Positions 1-8,976 of a stretch of 64,000 bases of DNA are shown here, one piece after another. The position numbers and the translations under genes were made by a program. The stretch covers positions 124,001 to 188,000 of the forward strand of contig NZ_MBUA01000027.1 of NCBI RefSeq assembly GCF_014332695.1, read 5' to 3'. Source of the stretch: Flavihumibacter stibioxidans (GTDB lineage Bacteria; Bacteroidota; Bacteroidia; Chitinophagales; Chitinophagaceae). Each line of letters opens with the position of its first letter. Position 1 is the first letter of the stretch. The notes under the pieces are model-generated. The model made no database searches. It worked only from the letters and a program-made list of their open reading frames with translations, and was not told the origin of the DNA.

Positions 1-2
1 CA

Positions 3-896
3 GAGATCCTGCCGCTGATCGGAAGCAAGGAAGGCATCATGCATATCTGTATGACCTATTTAAATGAAGGCGATGAGGTGTTGATTCCCAATCCGGGTTA
101 CCCTACCTACAGCAGTGCGGTGAAACTTGCAGGAGGTGTGGCTGTTCCCTACGAAATGGTGGAATCACTGAACTGGGAGCCTGACCTGGAAGCCATTGCC
201 GCATCCGACCTCTCGAAGGTGAAACTGATGTGGGTAAACTATCCGCATATGCCAACAGGGCAGCAACCTTCGGCTGATTTTTTTAAGAGGCTGATCGCCT
301 TTGCACAACAGCATAATATCCTGGTATGTCACGACAACCCATACAGCTTCATCCTCAACGACAAGCCCATGAGCCTTTTGTCTGTTCCCGGCGCAAAGGA
401 AGTGGTCATCGAACTGAACTCCCTCAGCAAGAGCCAGAACATGGCAGGCTGGCGGGTTGGTATGATGGCCGGGGCCAGGGAAAGGATCGATGAAGTGATC
501 CGGTTCAAGAGCAATATGGACAGCGGTATGTTCCTGCCCCTGCAGCTGGCAGCCGCCAAAGCGCTGACCCTTGGCAAGGACTGGTACGACAGCGTGAATG
601 CCGTGTATGCCAAACGGAGGGAACTGGTATTCGAATTGCTCGACCTGCTGAATTGCCAATACAACCGCGGGCAGGTAGGCATGTTTGTATGGGCGAAAAT
701 CTCACCAGCTTACGCCGATGGTTATGCGCTGAGTGACGAGGTATTGTACCACGCAAATGTTTTCATCACCCCGGGTGGCATTTTCGGTTCTGCGGGTAAT
801 GGGTTCATCAGGGTAAGTTTATGCAGTCCGGAAGAAAAATTACAACAGGCAATGGAAAGGATCAGGGCCTCCCTGCCTGTTGCAGTAAATAGTTAA
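3..896 (+). CDS. PLP-dependent class I/II aminotransferase (5' truncated)
   Basis: Fold-type I aminotransferase that probably transfers amino groups to or from aromatic or 2-oxo acids. The frame is already open at base 3, reading EILPLIGSKEGI before the first internal ATG at 39, so the true start lies upstream of the window. Visible family features are the IPNPGYPTY segment, a VNYPHMPTG segment in the place of the usual NPxNPTG, and SLSKSQNMAGWR, whose Lys should form the Schiff base with PLP. The C-terminal small domain is complete. The stop lies 19 bp before tyrA, so the gene is probably the aminotransferase of the Phe/Tyr branch, or of the LL-diaminopimelate aminotransferase-like group found beside tyrA in Bacteroidota. 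Exact substrate is inferred. Confidence 0.9.
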   Translation, partial: EILPLIGSKEGIMHICMTYLNEGDEVLIPNPGYPTYSSAVKLAGGVAVPYEMVESLNWEPDLEAIAASDLSKVKLMWVNYPHMPTGQQPSADFFKRLIAFAQQHNILVCHDNPYSFILNDKPMSLLSVPGAKEVVIELNSLSKSQNMAGWRVGMMAGARERIDEVIRFKSNMDSGMFLPLQLAAAKALTLGKDWYDSVNAVYAKRRELVFELLDLLNCQYNRGQVGMFVWAKISPAYADGYALSDEVLYHANVFITPGGIFGSAGNGFIRVSLCSPEEKLQQAMERIRASLPVAVNS

Positions 897-915
897 CGTT
901 AAGCAGATTTAATCA

Positions 916-1764
916 ATGGAAAGGAAAAAAATAGCGATCGTAGGTGTGGGTCTGATAGGCGGTTCACTGGCGCTGCAACTCAATGAAAAGGGGCTTGCGG
1001 CGCGCATTGTAGGCGTAGAAGCCAATCCGGAGCATGCTGCCCGTGCCATGGAACTGGGATTGGTGGATGAAATGCTGCCGTTGGAAGAGGCCGTCGCCCA
1101 GAGTGAGGTCATCATCCTGGCCATCCCGGTAGACAAAATGATCACCATGCTTCCCGGTGTACTGGACAAGGTGACCAGCCAGATTGTACTTGATGCGGGT
1201 TCCACAAAGGAACAACTGGTAAATGCAGTGGCCGGCCACCCGAACAGAGGGCGGTATGTGGCTACCCACCCCATGTGGGGTACAGAATACAGCGGCCCGC
1301 AGGCTGCTGTCAGGCATGCATTTGAAAACAAGGCGGTGGTTATCTGCAATGCAGCGGAAAGCGATGAAGATGCAGTGGCATGGGTGATGCAGACTTACCG
1401 GAAGATCGGTATGCACCTGCTCGAAATGGATGCTGTTGCGCATGACCTGCATGCGGCCTATGTGAGTCATATCTCGCATATCACCTCCTTTGCCCTTGCC
1501 AATACCGTATTGGAAAAAGAACGCGAGGATGAAGCGATTTTTGAAATGGCGAGCGCCGGTTTTGAAAGTACGGTGCGACTGGCAAAAAGTAATGCAGCAA
1601 TGTGGGTGCCCATCTTCATGCAAAACCGTGAAAATGTGCTGGATGTTTTGAACGAACATATCAGCCAGCTTCGCAAATTCAAAAGTTGCCTGGAGAAAGA
1701 AAACTATGAATACCTCCACGAACTGATTGAGAACGCAAATAAAATCAGGCGGATACTTGGGTAA
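916..1764 (+). CDS. tyrA: prephenate dehydrogenase
   Basis: Oxidises and decarboxylates prephenate to 4-hydroxyphenylpyruvate with NAD(P)+, the committed step to tyrosine. The 282-residue protein starts with a Rossmann dinucleotide site (VGVGLIGG, residues about 10-17). THPMWGTEYSGP matches the family's THPMxGxExSG substrate loop, and the HAAYVSHISH segment lies in the helical dimerisation domain. No chorismate mutase or ACT domain is fused. The mutase is instead fused to the next gene, so that enzyme supplies prephenate to this one. It lies in the aromatic operon, 19 bp after the aminotransferase. Confidence 0.93.
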   Translation: MERKKIAIVGVGLIGGSLALQLNEKGLAARIVGVEANPEHAARAMELGLVDEMLPLEEAVAQSEVIILAIPVDKMITMLPGVLDKVTSQIVLDAGSTKEQLVNAVAGHPNRGRYVATHPMWGTEYSGPQAAVRHAFENKAVVICNAAESDEDAVAWVMQTYRKIGMHLLEMDAVAHDLHAAYVSHISHITSFALANTVLEKEREDEAIFEMASAGFESTVRLAKSNAAMWVPIFMQNRENVLDVLNEHISQLRKFKSCLEKENYEYLHELIENANKIRRILG

Positions 1765-1767
1765 TCA

Positions 1768-1784
1768 TTCACCCGACGGGTGAA
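1768..1784. repeat. palindrome with core CACCCGACGGGTG
   Basis: TTCACCCGACGGGTGAA is a perfect 17-bp odd palindrome just after the tyrA stop. With one bulge the pairing extends into flanking CAT/ATG. The same core recurs at 31041 and 47094. No T-run follows, so it does not look like a standard terminator. Confidence 0.75.
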
Positions 1785-1850
1785 ATGCTGAACCTGGCAG
1801 AAAAAACATAAACAGTAAATAACATTTAACTTTATACAACAACAAGCAAC

Positions 1851-2942
1851 ATGCAAGCAACCGACAACAAAACAATGAAGCAAGTAACCCAGGAGGCATG
1901 GGCAAAACGCCCCCTGATCATTTCTGGTCCCTGTAGTGCAGAAACCGAAGAGCAGGTACTGGAAACAGCTCAGCGCCTCGCTAAAACAGGTAAAGTGGAT
2001 GTCCTCAGGGCAGGCATCTGGAAACCCCGCACCAGGCCCGGATCATTTGAAGGAATCGGAACCAAAGGATTGCCCTGGTTACAGCAGGCAAAAAAAATAA
2101 CCGGACTTCCGGTAGCAGTTGAAGTAGCCACTGCCAAGCAGGTCGAAGACGCCCTTCATTTTGATGTGGATATTCTCTGGGTGGGTGCAAGGACCACGGT
2201 TAACCCATTCAGCGTACAGGAAGTAGCTGATGCCCTCAAAGGGGTGGATGTGCCCGTGCTGATCAAAAACCCGATCAATCCCGACCTGGAACTCTGGCTT
2301 GGCGCGGTTGAAAGGATTGCCAAAGCAGGCATCAGTCAGGTGGGACTCATCCACCGCGGATTCTCTTCCTATGGCAATACCGAATACCGAAATGCCCCCA
2401 TGTGGCACCTGGCTATTGAAATGAAGCGTCGCAATCCCGAACTCATGCTCATTAATGACCCTTCCCATATCTGCGGTCGTCGTGACATCCTTCTCGAGGT
2501 GATGCAGAAAGCCATTGACCTTGATTTTGACGGTCTCATGATTGAAAGCCATATTGATCCCGACAATGCCTGGAGCGATGCCAAGCAGCAGGTTACGCCT
2601 GAAAAACTGGCTGAGATGCTGGAACAGATTGCCTGGAGACATGAGGATATTGATTCTGCTGCCTACCATGCCGCATTGGAAAAACTGCGCCAGCAGATCA
2701 ACCATCTGGATGATGAACTGATGCAGATCCTTGGCCAGCGAATGAAAGTGGCTGAGCAGATCGGTACCTACAAAAAGAACAATAATATCACGATCCTGCA
2801 GACCAACCGCTGGAATGAAATACTGGACAGGGCTTTCAAAAAAGGTGAAAAACTGGGACTTAGCCAGGAATTCATCACCCGCTATTTCGATGCGGTGCAC
2901 ATGGAAAGTATCAACCACCAGAACAAGATCATGAACAGCTAA
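1851..2942 (+). CDS. bifunctional DAHP synthase / chorismate mutase
   Basis: Two enzymes in 363 residues. Residues about 1-265 are a type I-beta DAHP synthase that condenses PEP and erythrose 4-phosphate (ISGPCSAE, RAGIWKPRTRPGSFEG, NDPSHICG). Residues about 275-360 are an AroQ-class chorismate mutase helix bundle (LRQQINHLDDEL, then a conserved Arg/Lys pattern). The mutase makes prephenate for TyrA. In this family the mutase domain commonly also serves for allosteric control (family knowledge). The ATG at 1851 is the first in frame and follows an A-rich leader. The gene is 86 bp from tyrA and 18 bp from aroB. Confidence 0.93.
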   Translation: MQATDNKTMKQVTQEAWAKRPLIISGPCSAETEEQVLETAQRLAKTGKVDVLRAGIWKPRTRPGSFEGIGTKGLPWLQQAKKITGLPVAVEVATAKQVEDALHFDVDILWVGARTTVNPFSVQEVADALKGVDVPVLIKNPINPDLELWLGAVERIAKAGISQVGLIHRGFSSYGNTEYRNAPMWHLAIEMKRRNPELMLINDPSHICGRRDILLEVMQKAIDLDFDGLMIESHIDPDNAWSDAKQQVTPEKLAEMLEQIAWRHEDIDSAAYHAALEKLRQQINHLDDELMQILGQRMKVAEQIGTYKKNNNITILQTNRWNEILDRAFKKGEKLGLSQEFITRYFDAVHMESINHQNKIMNS

Positions 2943-2960
2943 GCGGCTTACCCAACCATC

Positions 2961-3980
2961 ATGGAAAAGAAAAAGATCAGGATCGGAAATGCTGTGACAG
3001 AATATTATTTCAACGCAACACTGTCCAAACTAAGCGAGGTAGCCGATAAAAAGTATTCAGTCGTTTTGACGGATGAAAATATTTACCGGCATTATGAAAA
3101 ACAGCTGAAAGGCTGGAATACCATAGTATTGAAACCCGGCGAGGAATTCAAGCTGCAGCAAACCGCAGATGCAGTGGTTGATTCGCTCATTGAAATGGAA
3201 GCCGACCGGAAAACCACCCTCATCGGTATCGGGGGCGGGGTGATTACAGACCTGACAGGTTATGTGGGTGCCATCTATATGCGCGGCATCAGGGTCGGAT
3301 TTGTACCCACCAGCCTGCTGGCCATGGTGGATGCTTCCATCGGGGGTAAAAACGGTGTGGACGTTGGGGTATATAAAAACCTGGTAGGCACGATCCGCCA
3401 GCCTGCTTTTCTTTTCTTTGATGTAGGCCTGCTGAAAACTTTGCCCGAATCAGAATGGCAGAATGGCTTCGCCGAGATCATCAAGCATGCCTGCATCAGG
3501 GATGCTGTGATGTTCCGTGAACTGGCAGCCCATGATATTAACTGGTATAAGTCGAAAAAAACAGCCCTGGCTGCCCTTGTACGGCGCAATGCCCTGCTGA
3601 AAACCAAAGTGGTGCAGGGTGATGAAACCGAACAGGGCGACAGGAAACTGCTCAATTTTGGCCATACCCTGGGGCATGCACTGGAGAACCAGTTTGAGCT
3701 GTCGCACGGACAGGCAGTATCCATCGGCATGACCTATGCAGCCCATTTATCTGAATCACTGGCTGGGTTCAGGGGGCGTGCCAAAGTGGTTGACCTGATT
3801 GAAAAATACGGGCTGCCCACCTATGCGGAATTTGACCGCACAAAGGTTTTTGACGTCCTGAAACACGATAAAAAACGGGAGCGCGACAGCCTGCATTATA
3901 TTCTGCTGAATCGTATAGGCAAGGGCGTTATACAGACCCTGCCGCTGAGCCAGGTGAAACTAATCATAGAACAATTATAA
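2961..3980 (+). CDS. aroB: 3-dehydroquinate synthase
   Basis: Second shikimate-pathway step: cyclises DAHP to 3-dehydroquinate with NAD+ and a divalent metal. At 339 residues it is near family length. GIGGGVITDLTGYVGAIYMRG is the NAD-binding region and VPTSLLAMVDASIGGKNGVD the conserved active-site stretch. Metal ligands are visible as the Glu of GFAEIIKHACI and the His of NFGHTLGHALE. It lies 18 bp after the DAHP synthase and 16 bp before aroA in one transcription unit. Confidence 0.95.
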   Translation: MEKKKIRIGNAVTEYYFNATLSKLSEVADKKYSVVLTDENIYRHYEKQLKGWNTIVLKPGEEFKLQQTADAVVDSLIEMEADRKTTLIGIGGGVITDLTGYVGAIYMRGIRVGFVPTSLLAMVDASIGGKNGVDVGVYKNLVGTIRQPAFLFFDVGLLKTLPESEWQNGFAEIIKHACIRDAVMFRELAAHDINWYKSKKTALAALVRRNALLKTKVVQGDETEQGDRKLLNFGHTLGHALENQFELSHGQAVSIGMTYAAHLSESLAGFRGRAKVVDLIEKYGLPTYAEFDRTKVFDVLKHDKKRERDSLHYILLNRIGKGVIQTLPLSQVKLIIEQL

Positions 3981-3996
3981 TTGCATTCTTTCATTT

Positions 3997-5280
3997 ATGA
4001 TCGTAACCATACAACCATCTCCCCTTAAGGGCGGGATATATGCCCCTGCCTCCAAAAGCTCCATGCAGCGGGCATGTGCGGCGGCACTGGCTGCAGGTGG
4101 TACCACAACAATAAAAAATCCGGGCAGTTCAAATGATGATAAGGCCGCATTGGGAGTTATCCGTGACCTCGGCGCCGAAGTGCTGCAGGAGGATGGCGAA
4201 CTGGTGATTAAAAGTGCAGGTATCCATGCCCGTGAATCCTCGGTTTTTTGCGGGGAAAGCGGGCTTGGCATCCGGATGTTCACGCCGCTGGTGGCATTGA
4301 ATAACAAGCCGATCACCATTACGGGGGAAGGAAGTCTCGTGACCAGGCCGATGGATTTTTTTGATACGGTTTTACCCCTGTTGGGAGTGGAGATAAGGAC
4401 CAACGCAGGAAAACTTCCGCTCGAAGTGAAGGGCCCCCTGGTTCCTGCCGATATTACTATCGACGGATCTCTGAGCTCGCAGTTTCTTACCGGTTTATTA
4501 CTGGCTTATGCAGCTTCGGGGGCAAAGGATGTTTCCATTCATGTAACCAACCTGAAAAGCAAACCATATGTGGACCTCACACTGGACGTAATGAAGGCCT
4601 TCGGCCTGCCGGTTCCTGAAAACAGGAATTACGAATCATTTTATTTTCCCGGCAGTGATTTTAAACCGGACCCTTCCAGCCTGCGCAGCTATACTGTGGA
4701 AGGCGACTGGAGTGGAGGGGCCTTCCTGCTGGTGGCCGGAGCCATTGCAGGCGAAATAGTAGTGAAAGGACTTGATGTATTTTCCACCCAGGCCGACAAA
4801 GCCATTTTACAGGCATTGGTCAGCTGTGGTGCCGGTATCAGTATCGAAGCAGAGCAGATTTCCCTTCGTCCCATACCTTTGAAAGCCTTCCAGTTTGATG
4901 CCACTGATTGTCCCGACCTGTTTCCGCCCCTGGTGGCACTGGCCGCCTATTGCAAGGGCACCACCGTTATTGAAGGTGTAGAAAGGCTCACGCACAAGGA
5001 AAGCAATCGCGCACTTACCCTGCAGGCAGAGTTTGGAAAGATGGGCGTGCCCATTGAATTGCAGGACAATCTGATGATCATCCGGGGCGGGGAAGGGGTG
5101 AAAGGCGCCCCCGTGCATTCTCACCACGACCACCGGATCGCAATGGCCTGCGCTGTGGCCGGCCTCTGTGCACAAGGGCCAACCGTTATCGCAGGGGCAG
5201 AAGCCATCAATAAATCCTATCCCGATTTTTATGAACACATCAGCTCACTCGGCGCCTCGTTAACAATTGAACAGAAATGA
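3997..5280 (+). CDS. aroA: 3-phosphoshikimate 1-carboxyvinyltransferase (EPSP synthase)
   Basis: Transfers the enolpyruvyl group of PEP to shikimate 3-phosphate. The 427-residue protein shows the two-domain inside-out barrel signatures: an ASKSSMQRACAAALAAGG N-terminal substrate loop, GSLSSQFLTGLLLA, and HHDHRIAMACAVAGL near the C-terminus. The usual NSGT/GNAGT-type segment appears as GESGLGIRMFTPL, a divergent form also seen in Bacteroidota. It is 16 bp from aroB. The glyphosate response class cannot be judged by eye. Confidence 0.93.
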   Translation: MIVTIQPSPLKGGIYAPASKSSMQRACAAALAAGGTTTIKNPGSSNDDKAALGVIRDLGAEVLQEDGELVIKSAGIHARESSVFCGESGLGIRMFTPLVALNNKPITITGEGSLVTRPMDFFDTVLPLLGVEIRTNAGKLPLEVKGPLVPADITIDGSLSSQFLTGLLLAYAASGAKDVSIHVTNLKSKPYVDLTLDVMKAFGLPVPENRNYESFYFPGSDFKPDPSSLRSYTVEGDWSGGAFLLVAGAIAGEIVVKGLDVFSTQADKAILQALVSCGAGISIEAEQISLRPIPLKAFQFDATDCPDLFPPLVALAAYCKGTTVIEGVERLTHKESNRALTLQAEFGKMGVPIELQDNLMIIRGGEGVKGAPVHSHHDHRIAMACAVAGLCAQGPTVIAGAEAINKSYPDFYEHISSLGASLTIEQK

Positions 5281-5373
5281 GCCGTTTAATACTGCCAGGG
5301 TGATGCGCCGACACACAAAACAGGAAAAGAAAACAGATTGCCCGGAAGGGTGGAACCACAGAATTGATTTTAT

Positions 5374-6372
5374 ATGAATGCTTTTGGCAAATTGTTTCGG
5401 GTTACAATAGTTGGAGAATCACATGGCCCGGCTGTGGGTGTGGTGCTGGACGGAGTGCCGTCAGGACTGGAAATAAGCACCGGAGATTTTTTAACCGATA
5501 TTGAAAGAAGGAAAGGCGGGGTGATGAAAGGTACTACACCCAGGAAAGAGGATGACATACCTGTTTTCCAGACTGGCCTTTTCAACGGTCGCGCAACCGG
5601 TGCGCCCATGACCATCCTCTTTGAAAACAAGAATACCCGGTCGGGGGATTATGAAAAACAAAGGTCTGTCCCCAGGCCAGGGCACGCAGATTTTGTTGCC
5701 CACCAGAAATTTGGCGGTTTTGAGGACTACAGGGGTGGCGGGCATTTCAGCGGCCGTTTGACAGTTGGCCTGGTGGCTGCAGGGGTTATTGCCAAAAAAA
5801 TTCTGGAGCCGGTAAATATCAGGGCAACCATTCTTGAAATTGGCGGAGAAAAGGATCTTGAAGCAGGGCTTCAAAAAGCTATCGATGCCAAGGATTCAGT
5901 TGGTGGAATTGTGGAATGCCGTGTCAATGGTTTACCCGCAGGCCTGGGCGAACCTTTTTTTGATTCGGTTGAATCACTGATCAGTCATGCCGTATTTGCC
6001 ATTCCGGCCGTTCGGGGAATTGAGTTCGGAACCGGTTTTGCCGCGGCTAAAATGTTTGGTGTGGAACACAATGATTCCATTGAGGACAATAACGGTAAAA
6101 CCAGCACCAATCATGCCGGCGGAGTAGTTGGTGGTATCAGTAACGGGAATGAACTGGTTTTTCGCATTGCCATCAAACCCACATCCTCCACGCCAAAAGA
6201 GCAGCTGACCCTTAACTGGGAAACCGGTGAAAAGGAAGTTTTCTCAGTAAAAGGACGGCACGATCTCTGCATTGCACTGAGGGTTCCTGTTGTGCTGGAG
6301 GCTGTTACAGCTATGGTGCTGACCGACCTGATGATGCAGGTAAACAAAGTTCCGCGTGTTGTCGGGCAATAA
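5374..6372 (+). CDS. aroC: chorismate synthase, HFSGR-type variant
   Basis: Last common step of the pathway: anti-1,4 elimination of phosphate from EPSP to give chorismate, needing reduced FMN. The start FGKLFRVTIVGESHGPAVG, RPGHADFVAHQKFGG, GLPAGLGEPFFDS, NHAGGVVGGISNG and KGRHDLC all match the family. At 332 residues it is shorter than the usual 350-360. The segment that in many enzymes reads GGGRSSARET is GGGHFSGRLT here, and the following region lacks about 25 residues found in the E. coli enzyme. No frameshift is seen. It closes the aromatic operon after a 93-bp gap. Confidence 0.92.
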   Translation: MNAFGKLFRVTIVGESHGPAVGVVLDGVPSGLEISTGDFLTDIERRKGGVMKGTTPRKEDDIPVFQTGLFNGRATGAPMTILFENKNTRSGDYEKQRSVPRPGHADFVAHQKFGGFEDYRGGGHFSGRLTVGLVAAGVIAKKILEPVNIRATILEIGGEKDLEAGLQKAIDAKDSVGGIVECRVNGLPAGLGEPFFDSVESLISHAVFAIPAVRGIEFGTGFAAAKMFGVEHNDSIEDNNGKTSTNHAGGVVGGISNGNELVFRIAIKPTSSTPKEQLTLNWETGEKEVFSVKGRHDLCIALRVPVVLEAVTAMVLTDLMMQVNKVPRVVGQ

Positions 6373-6406
6373 ATAATTCAGGTTACGTTTATTAGTAAAC
6401 CTTTCT

Positions 6407-6709
6407 ATGATTTATCATATTACAACCCTCCTGGAATGGGAAAAGGCCAAAACCTCAGGGTTTTATACAGCACCCTCACTGGCTGATGAAGGATTTATTC
6501 ACGCCTCGCTGGATCACCAGGTAGAGGGGGTGCTGGGCAGGTATTATGCCGGCAAAACGGGCCTGGTTAAACTTGAAATTGATCCGGCAAAGCTGAGAAG
6601 CCAGCTGGTGCATGAATGGTCGCCTTCTACGCAGGATACCTTTCCGCATATCTATGGAGCCATTAACGTGGATGCGGTGGTGAATGAGGTGGTTGTTGTG
6701 GAGGGGTGA
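6407..6709 (+). CDS. DUF952 family protein
   Basis: A 100-residue cytosolic protein with the DUF952 pattern: IYHIT and LEWE near the N-terminus, a GFIHAS motif at about 29-34, then ...VKLEID and an FPHIYGAINVDAV segment near the C-terminus. The family fold resembles ADP-ribosyltransferase-like domains, but no activity is established that I know of. It lies 34 bp after aroC, so it may be read through from the aromatic operon, and just ahead of the L,D-transpeptidase. Confidence 0.85.
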   Translation: MIYHITTLLEWEKAKTSGFYTAPSLADEGFIHASLDHQVEGVLGRYYAGKTGLVKLEIDPAKLRSQLVHEWSPSTQDTFPHIYGAINVDAVVNEVVVVEG

Positions 6710-6761
6710 GAAATGAATGGGAATACTTATCTTGTATGGAAAGGATGTTCATTTTCCCCTA

Positions 6762-8459
6762 ATGATAAAAAAGGACAGTAAAATTCTCTGCATAGTTTAT
6801 CCGCTGGTGGCCGCACTGACCATCATTTTTGCCATATCCGGATGCCAGTCTCCTGCCAAACCTCCTGAGGAAATCGTAATCGTTGAACAACCGGAGGATA
6901 TCATGGGGAAAGCCCAAAGCCAGTTAACGGAACTTCTTGGTTTTATCGGTGACTCCGGCGGAAAATTGAACGATTCCACACTTATTGCTAATGTTCCGGT
7001 TATTGAAAGCATTTATGAAGGGGGCGGTTTTCAGCCGCTCTGGAGCGATGCGAAAGAATGGCATCCTTCCGGCGACTCGCTGTTTAATATGATCAGCCAG
7101 GCAAAATTATATGGGCTGTTTCCGTCAGATTATCATTTACCCGCACTGTTGTCTATCAGAAACCAGGTGGTGATCGATACCATCGCTAAAAAGAATGTTG
7201 CACTCTGGACCAGGGCAGATATTTTACTGACAGATGCGTTTCTTAAACTTGCCACACACCTGAAATACGGACAACTGGAAAGGGACAGTATTTCCCTGCG
7301 GCCTGATTCTGCCTTCTCTCCTGAAAAACTCGCCAGCCTGCTTCAGGAAGTCATTTCCGGGAGCAATCCCAGAAACATACTGGAATCTCTCGAACCAGTC
7401 CACCAGCCTTATCGTGCCATCAGGGCCGCACTGCCGGCTTTTCTCGATTCCCTTGATTTCCGTAACTACCAGGTGATTCCGTATCCCAACGAGGATTCTC
7501 TGGAACATATTCGCAATGTAGCACTGCGTTTGCAGGAAGAAGGGCTCCTGGACAAGGGCTGGACCATTGATGATGCTGATTCATATGTAAGGGCTGTGAA
7601 AAAGTACCAACAGTCAATGGGAATTCCCGCAACAGGCTTTGCCGCTGAGTTAACGGTGAAAAGCCTGAATTTTACTGATTCGGAAAAGTTCAGGACAATT
7701 GCGATTAACCTACACCGTTACAGGCAGTTACCTGACAGCATGCCGGAGACTTATATCATAGTGAATCTTCCGGCCTATCAGCTCAGGGTTTATGATTATG
7801 ATACAGTTGTGTTGGAGTCCAGAGTAATAGTGGGAGCTGCAAAAACCCCCACCCCTGTATTGAACAGCCAGATTACTAACGTAATCACCTACCCGCAGTG
7901 GACGGTTCCGTACAGTATCATCTTCAAGGAAATGCTGCCGAAGATCCAGAAAGATATCGGCTACCTGGCAAAGCAGAACCTGATGGTTGTTGATAAATAC
8001 GACAGTGTTATCAGTCCCGAAACAATCGACTGGACTAAATTAAACCGCAGGAATTTTCCTTACCTGCTTCGCCAGCGCCAGGGCGATGACAATTCCCTGG
8101 GTGTGATGAAGTTTAATTTCAGGAACAAATACAGTGTGTACCTGCATGATACCAATGCCAGGGGCTTGTTTTCAAGAAATGCCAGGGCGCTTAGCCATGG
8201 TTGTGTGAGGGTACAGGAATGGGAAAAATTATCTCATTTCCTTGTCAGGGATGATGAAATCCGTTACCACCCTGATACAATAAAGGCCTGGATCAGCCGT
8301 CAGGAAAAACATATTATTTCTGATTTTTCGCATATTCCTATTTATATCAGGTATTTTACCTGCGAGGCCGGGGAGAAGGGGCTCCGGTTTTTTTCAGATA
8401 TTTACGGCATCGACAAAATTTTGTCTGAAAAACATTTTAAGTCCAAACCTGTTAACTGA
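6762..8459 (+). CDS. L,D-transpeptidase (YcbB-like), lipoprotein
   Basis: Periplasmic murein L,D-transpeptidase that makes 3-3 peptidoglycan cross-links or attaches proteins. I chose the ATG at 6762 over 6717 because it puts a short basic n-region directly before the hydrophobic segment and an ISGC lipobox. An N-terminal scaffold (PLWSD, residues about 90-100), a peptidoglycan-binding helix set (VKKYQQSMGIPATG) and a YkuD catalytic domain follow. The catalytic motif is SHGCVRV, with Cys at about residue 481. Length (565 aa) fits YcbB. It ends 5 bp before rlpA, so the two wall genes are probably co-transcribed. Confidence 0.92.
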   Translation: MIKKDSKILCIVYPLVAALTIIFAISGCQSPAKPPEEIVIVEQPEDIMGKAQSQLTELLGFIGDSGGKLNDSTLIANVPVIESIYEGGGFQPLWSDAKEWHPSGDSLFNMISQAKLYGLFPSDYHLPALLSIRNQVVIDTIAKKNVALWTRADILLTDAFLKLATHLKYGQLERDSISLRPDSAFSPEKLASLLQEVISGSNPRNILESLEPVHQPYRAIRAALPAFLDSLDFRNYQVIPYPNEDSLEHIRNVALRLQEEGLLDKGWTIDDADSYVRAVKKYQQSMGIPATGFAAELTVKSLNFTDSEKFRTIAINLHRYRQLPDSMPETYIIVNLPAYQLRVYDYDTVVLESRVIVGAAKTPTPVLNSQITNVITYPQWTVPYSIIFKEMLPKIQKDIGYLAKQNLMVVDKYDSVISPETIDWTKLNRRNFPYLLRQRQGDDNSLGVMKFNFRNKYSVYLHDTNARGLFSRNARALSHGCVRVQEWEKLSHFLVRDDEIRYHPDTIKAWISRQEKHIISDFSHIPIYIRYFTCEAGEKGLRFFSDIYGIDKILSEKHFKSKPVN

Positions 8460-8464
8460 ATACC

Positions 8465-8920
8465 ATGAAGATCCTTCCCCGTATCATTCTGGCCCTTGGC
8501 CTGCTGTACAATGGATCGGCCATTTCCCAGGACTCCGCATCCCGGGTTAAACCTCCTGTAAAGAAAAAGCGCAAGTCCAATACGGACAAGATCCAGTTTG
8601 GGGTGGCAAGCTATTATGCCAAAAAGTTCCATGGCCGGAAAACTGCCAGTGGAGAACTCTACGATCATGATAAAATGACCGCTGCGCATAATGGTCTTCC
8701 GTTAGGTACCTGGATAAAAGTCACCAACCAGCGGAACGGCCGTTCTGTGATCGTAAAAGTCAATGACCGACTGCATTACAAAAATCCAAGGCTGGTAGAT
8801 CTGTCGGGAGTGGCGGCTAAAAAACTGGGTTTTATCTCCAAGGGGCTGGTGAAAGTCAGGTTGGAAGTGTTAGGCAGGGAGAAACCTGCGGATATGACAA
8901 TAACGGATGCGAATAAATAA
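8465..8920 (+). CDS. rlpA: RlpA-like septal lytic transglycosylase domain protein
   Basis: Double-psi beta-barrel protein of the RlpA family, which cleaves glycan strands lacking stem peptides. An N-terminal signal peptide (residues 1-20) and a Lys/Arg-rich linker precede GVASYYAKKFHGRKTASGE, LPLGTWIKVTN and VNDRLHYKNPRLVDLS, which hold the conserved His and Asp residues. No SPOR domain is present, so it is a minimal 151-residue form. It directly follows the L,D-transpeptidase, pointing to cell-wall remodelling. Confidence 0.88.
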   Translation: MKILPRIILALGLLYNGSAISQDSASRVKPPVKKKRKSNTDKIQFGVASYYAKKFHGRKTASGELYDHDKMTAAHNGLPLGTWIKVTNQRNGRSVIVKVNDRLHYKNPRLVDLSGVAAKKLGFISKGLVKVRLEVLGREKPADMTITDANK

Positions 8921-8952
8921 TTTCGAAGTTTAATAGGTAGGTTCTATTTTTG
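8921..8952 (+). promoter_or_regulatory. Bacteroidota-type promoter for the OmpA-like gene
   Basis: TTTC at 8921-8924 (-33-like), a 20-bp spacer, then TATTTTTG at 8945-8952, which fits the -7 consensus TAnnTTTG. The coding start at 8977 is 24 bp further on. Confidence 0.6.
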
Positions 8953-8976
8953 CCGCAGTGTAAATAAACTACGCAT

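Noticed and set aside
5374-6372. Frameshift or deletion making chorismate synthase short
   Set aside because: Start, catalytic segments and C-terminus are all in one frame; the length difference lies in a loop region.
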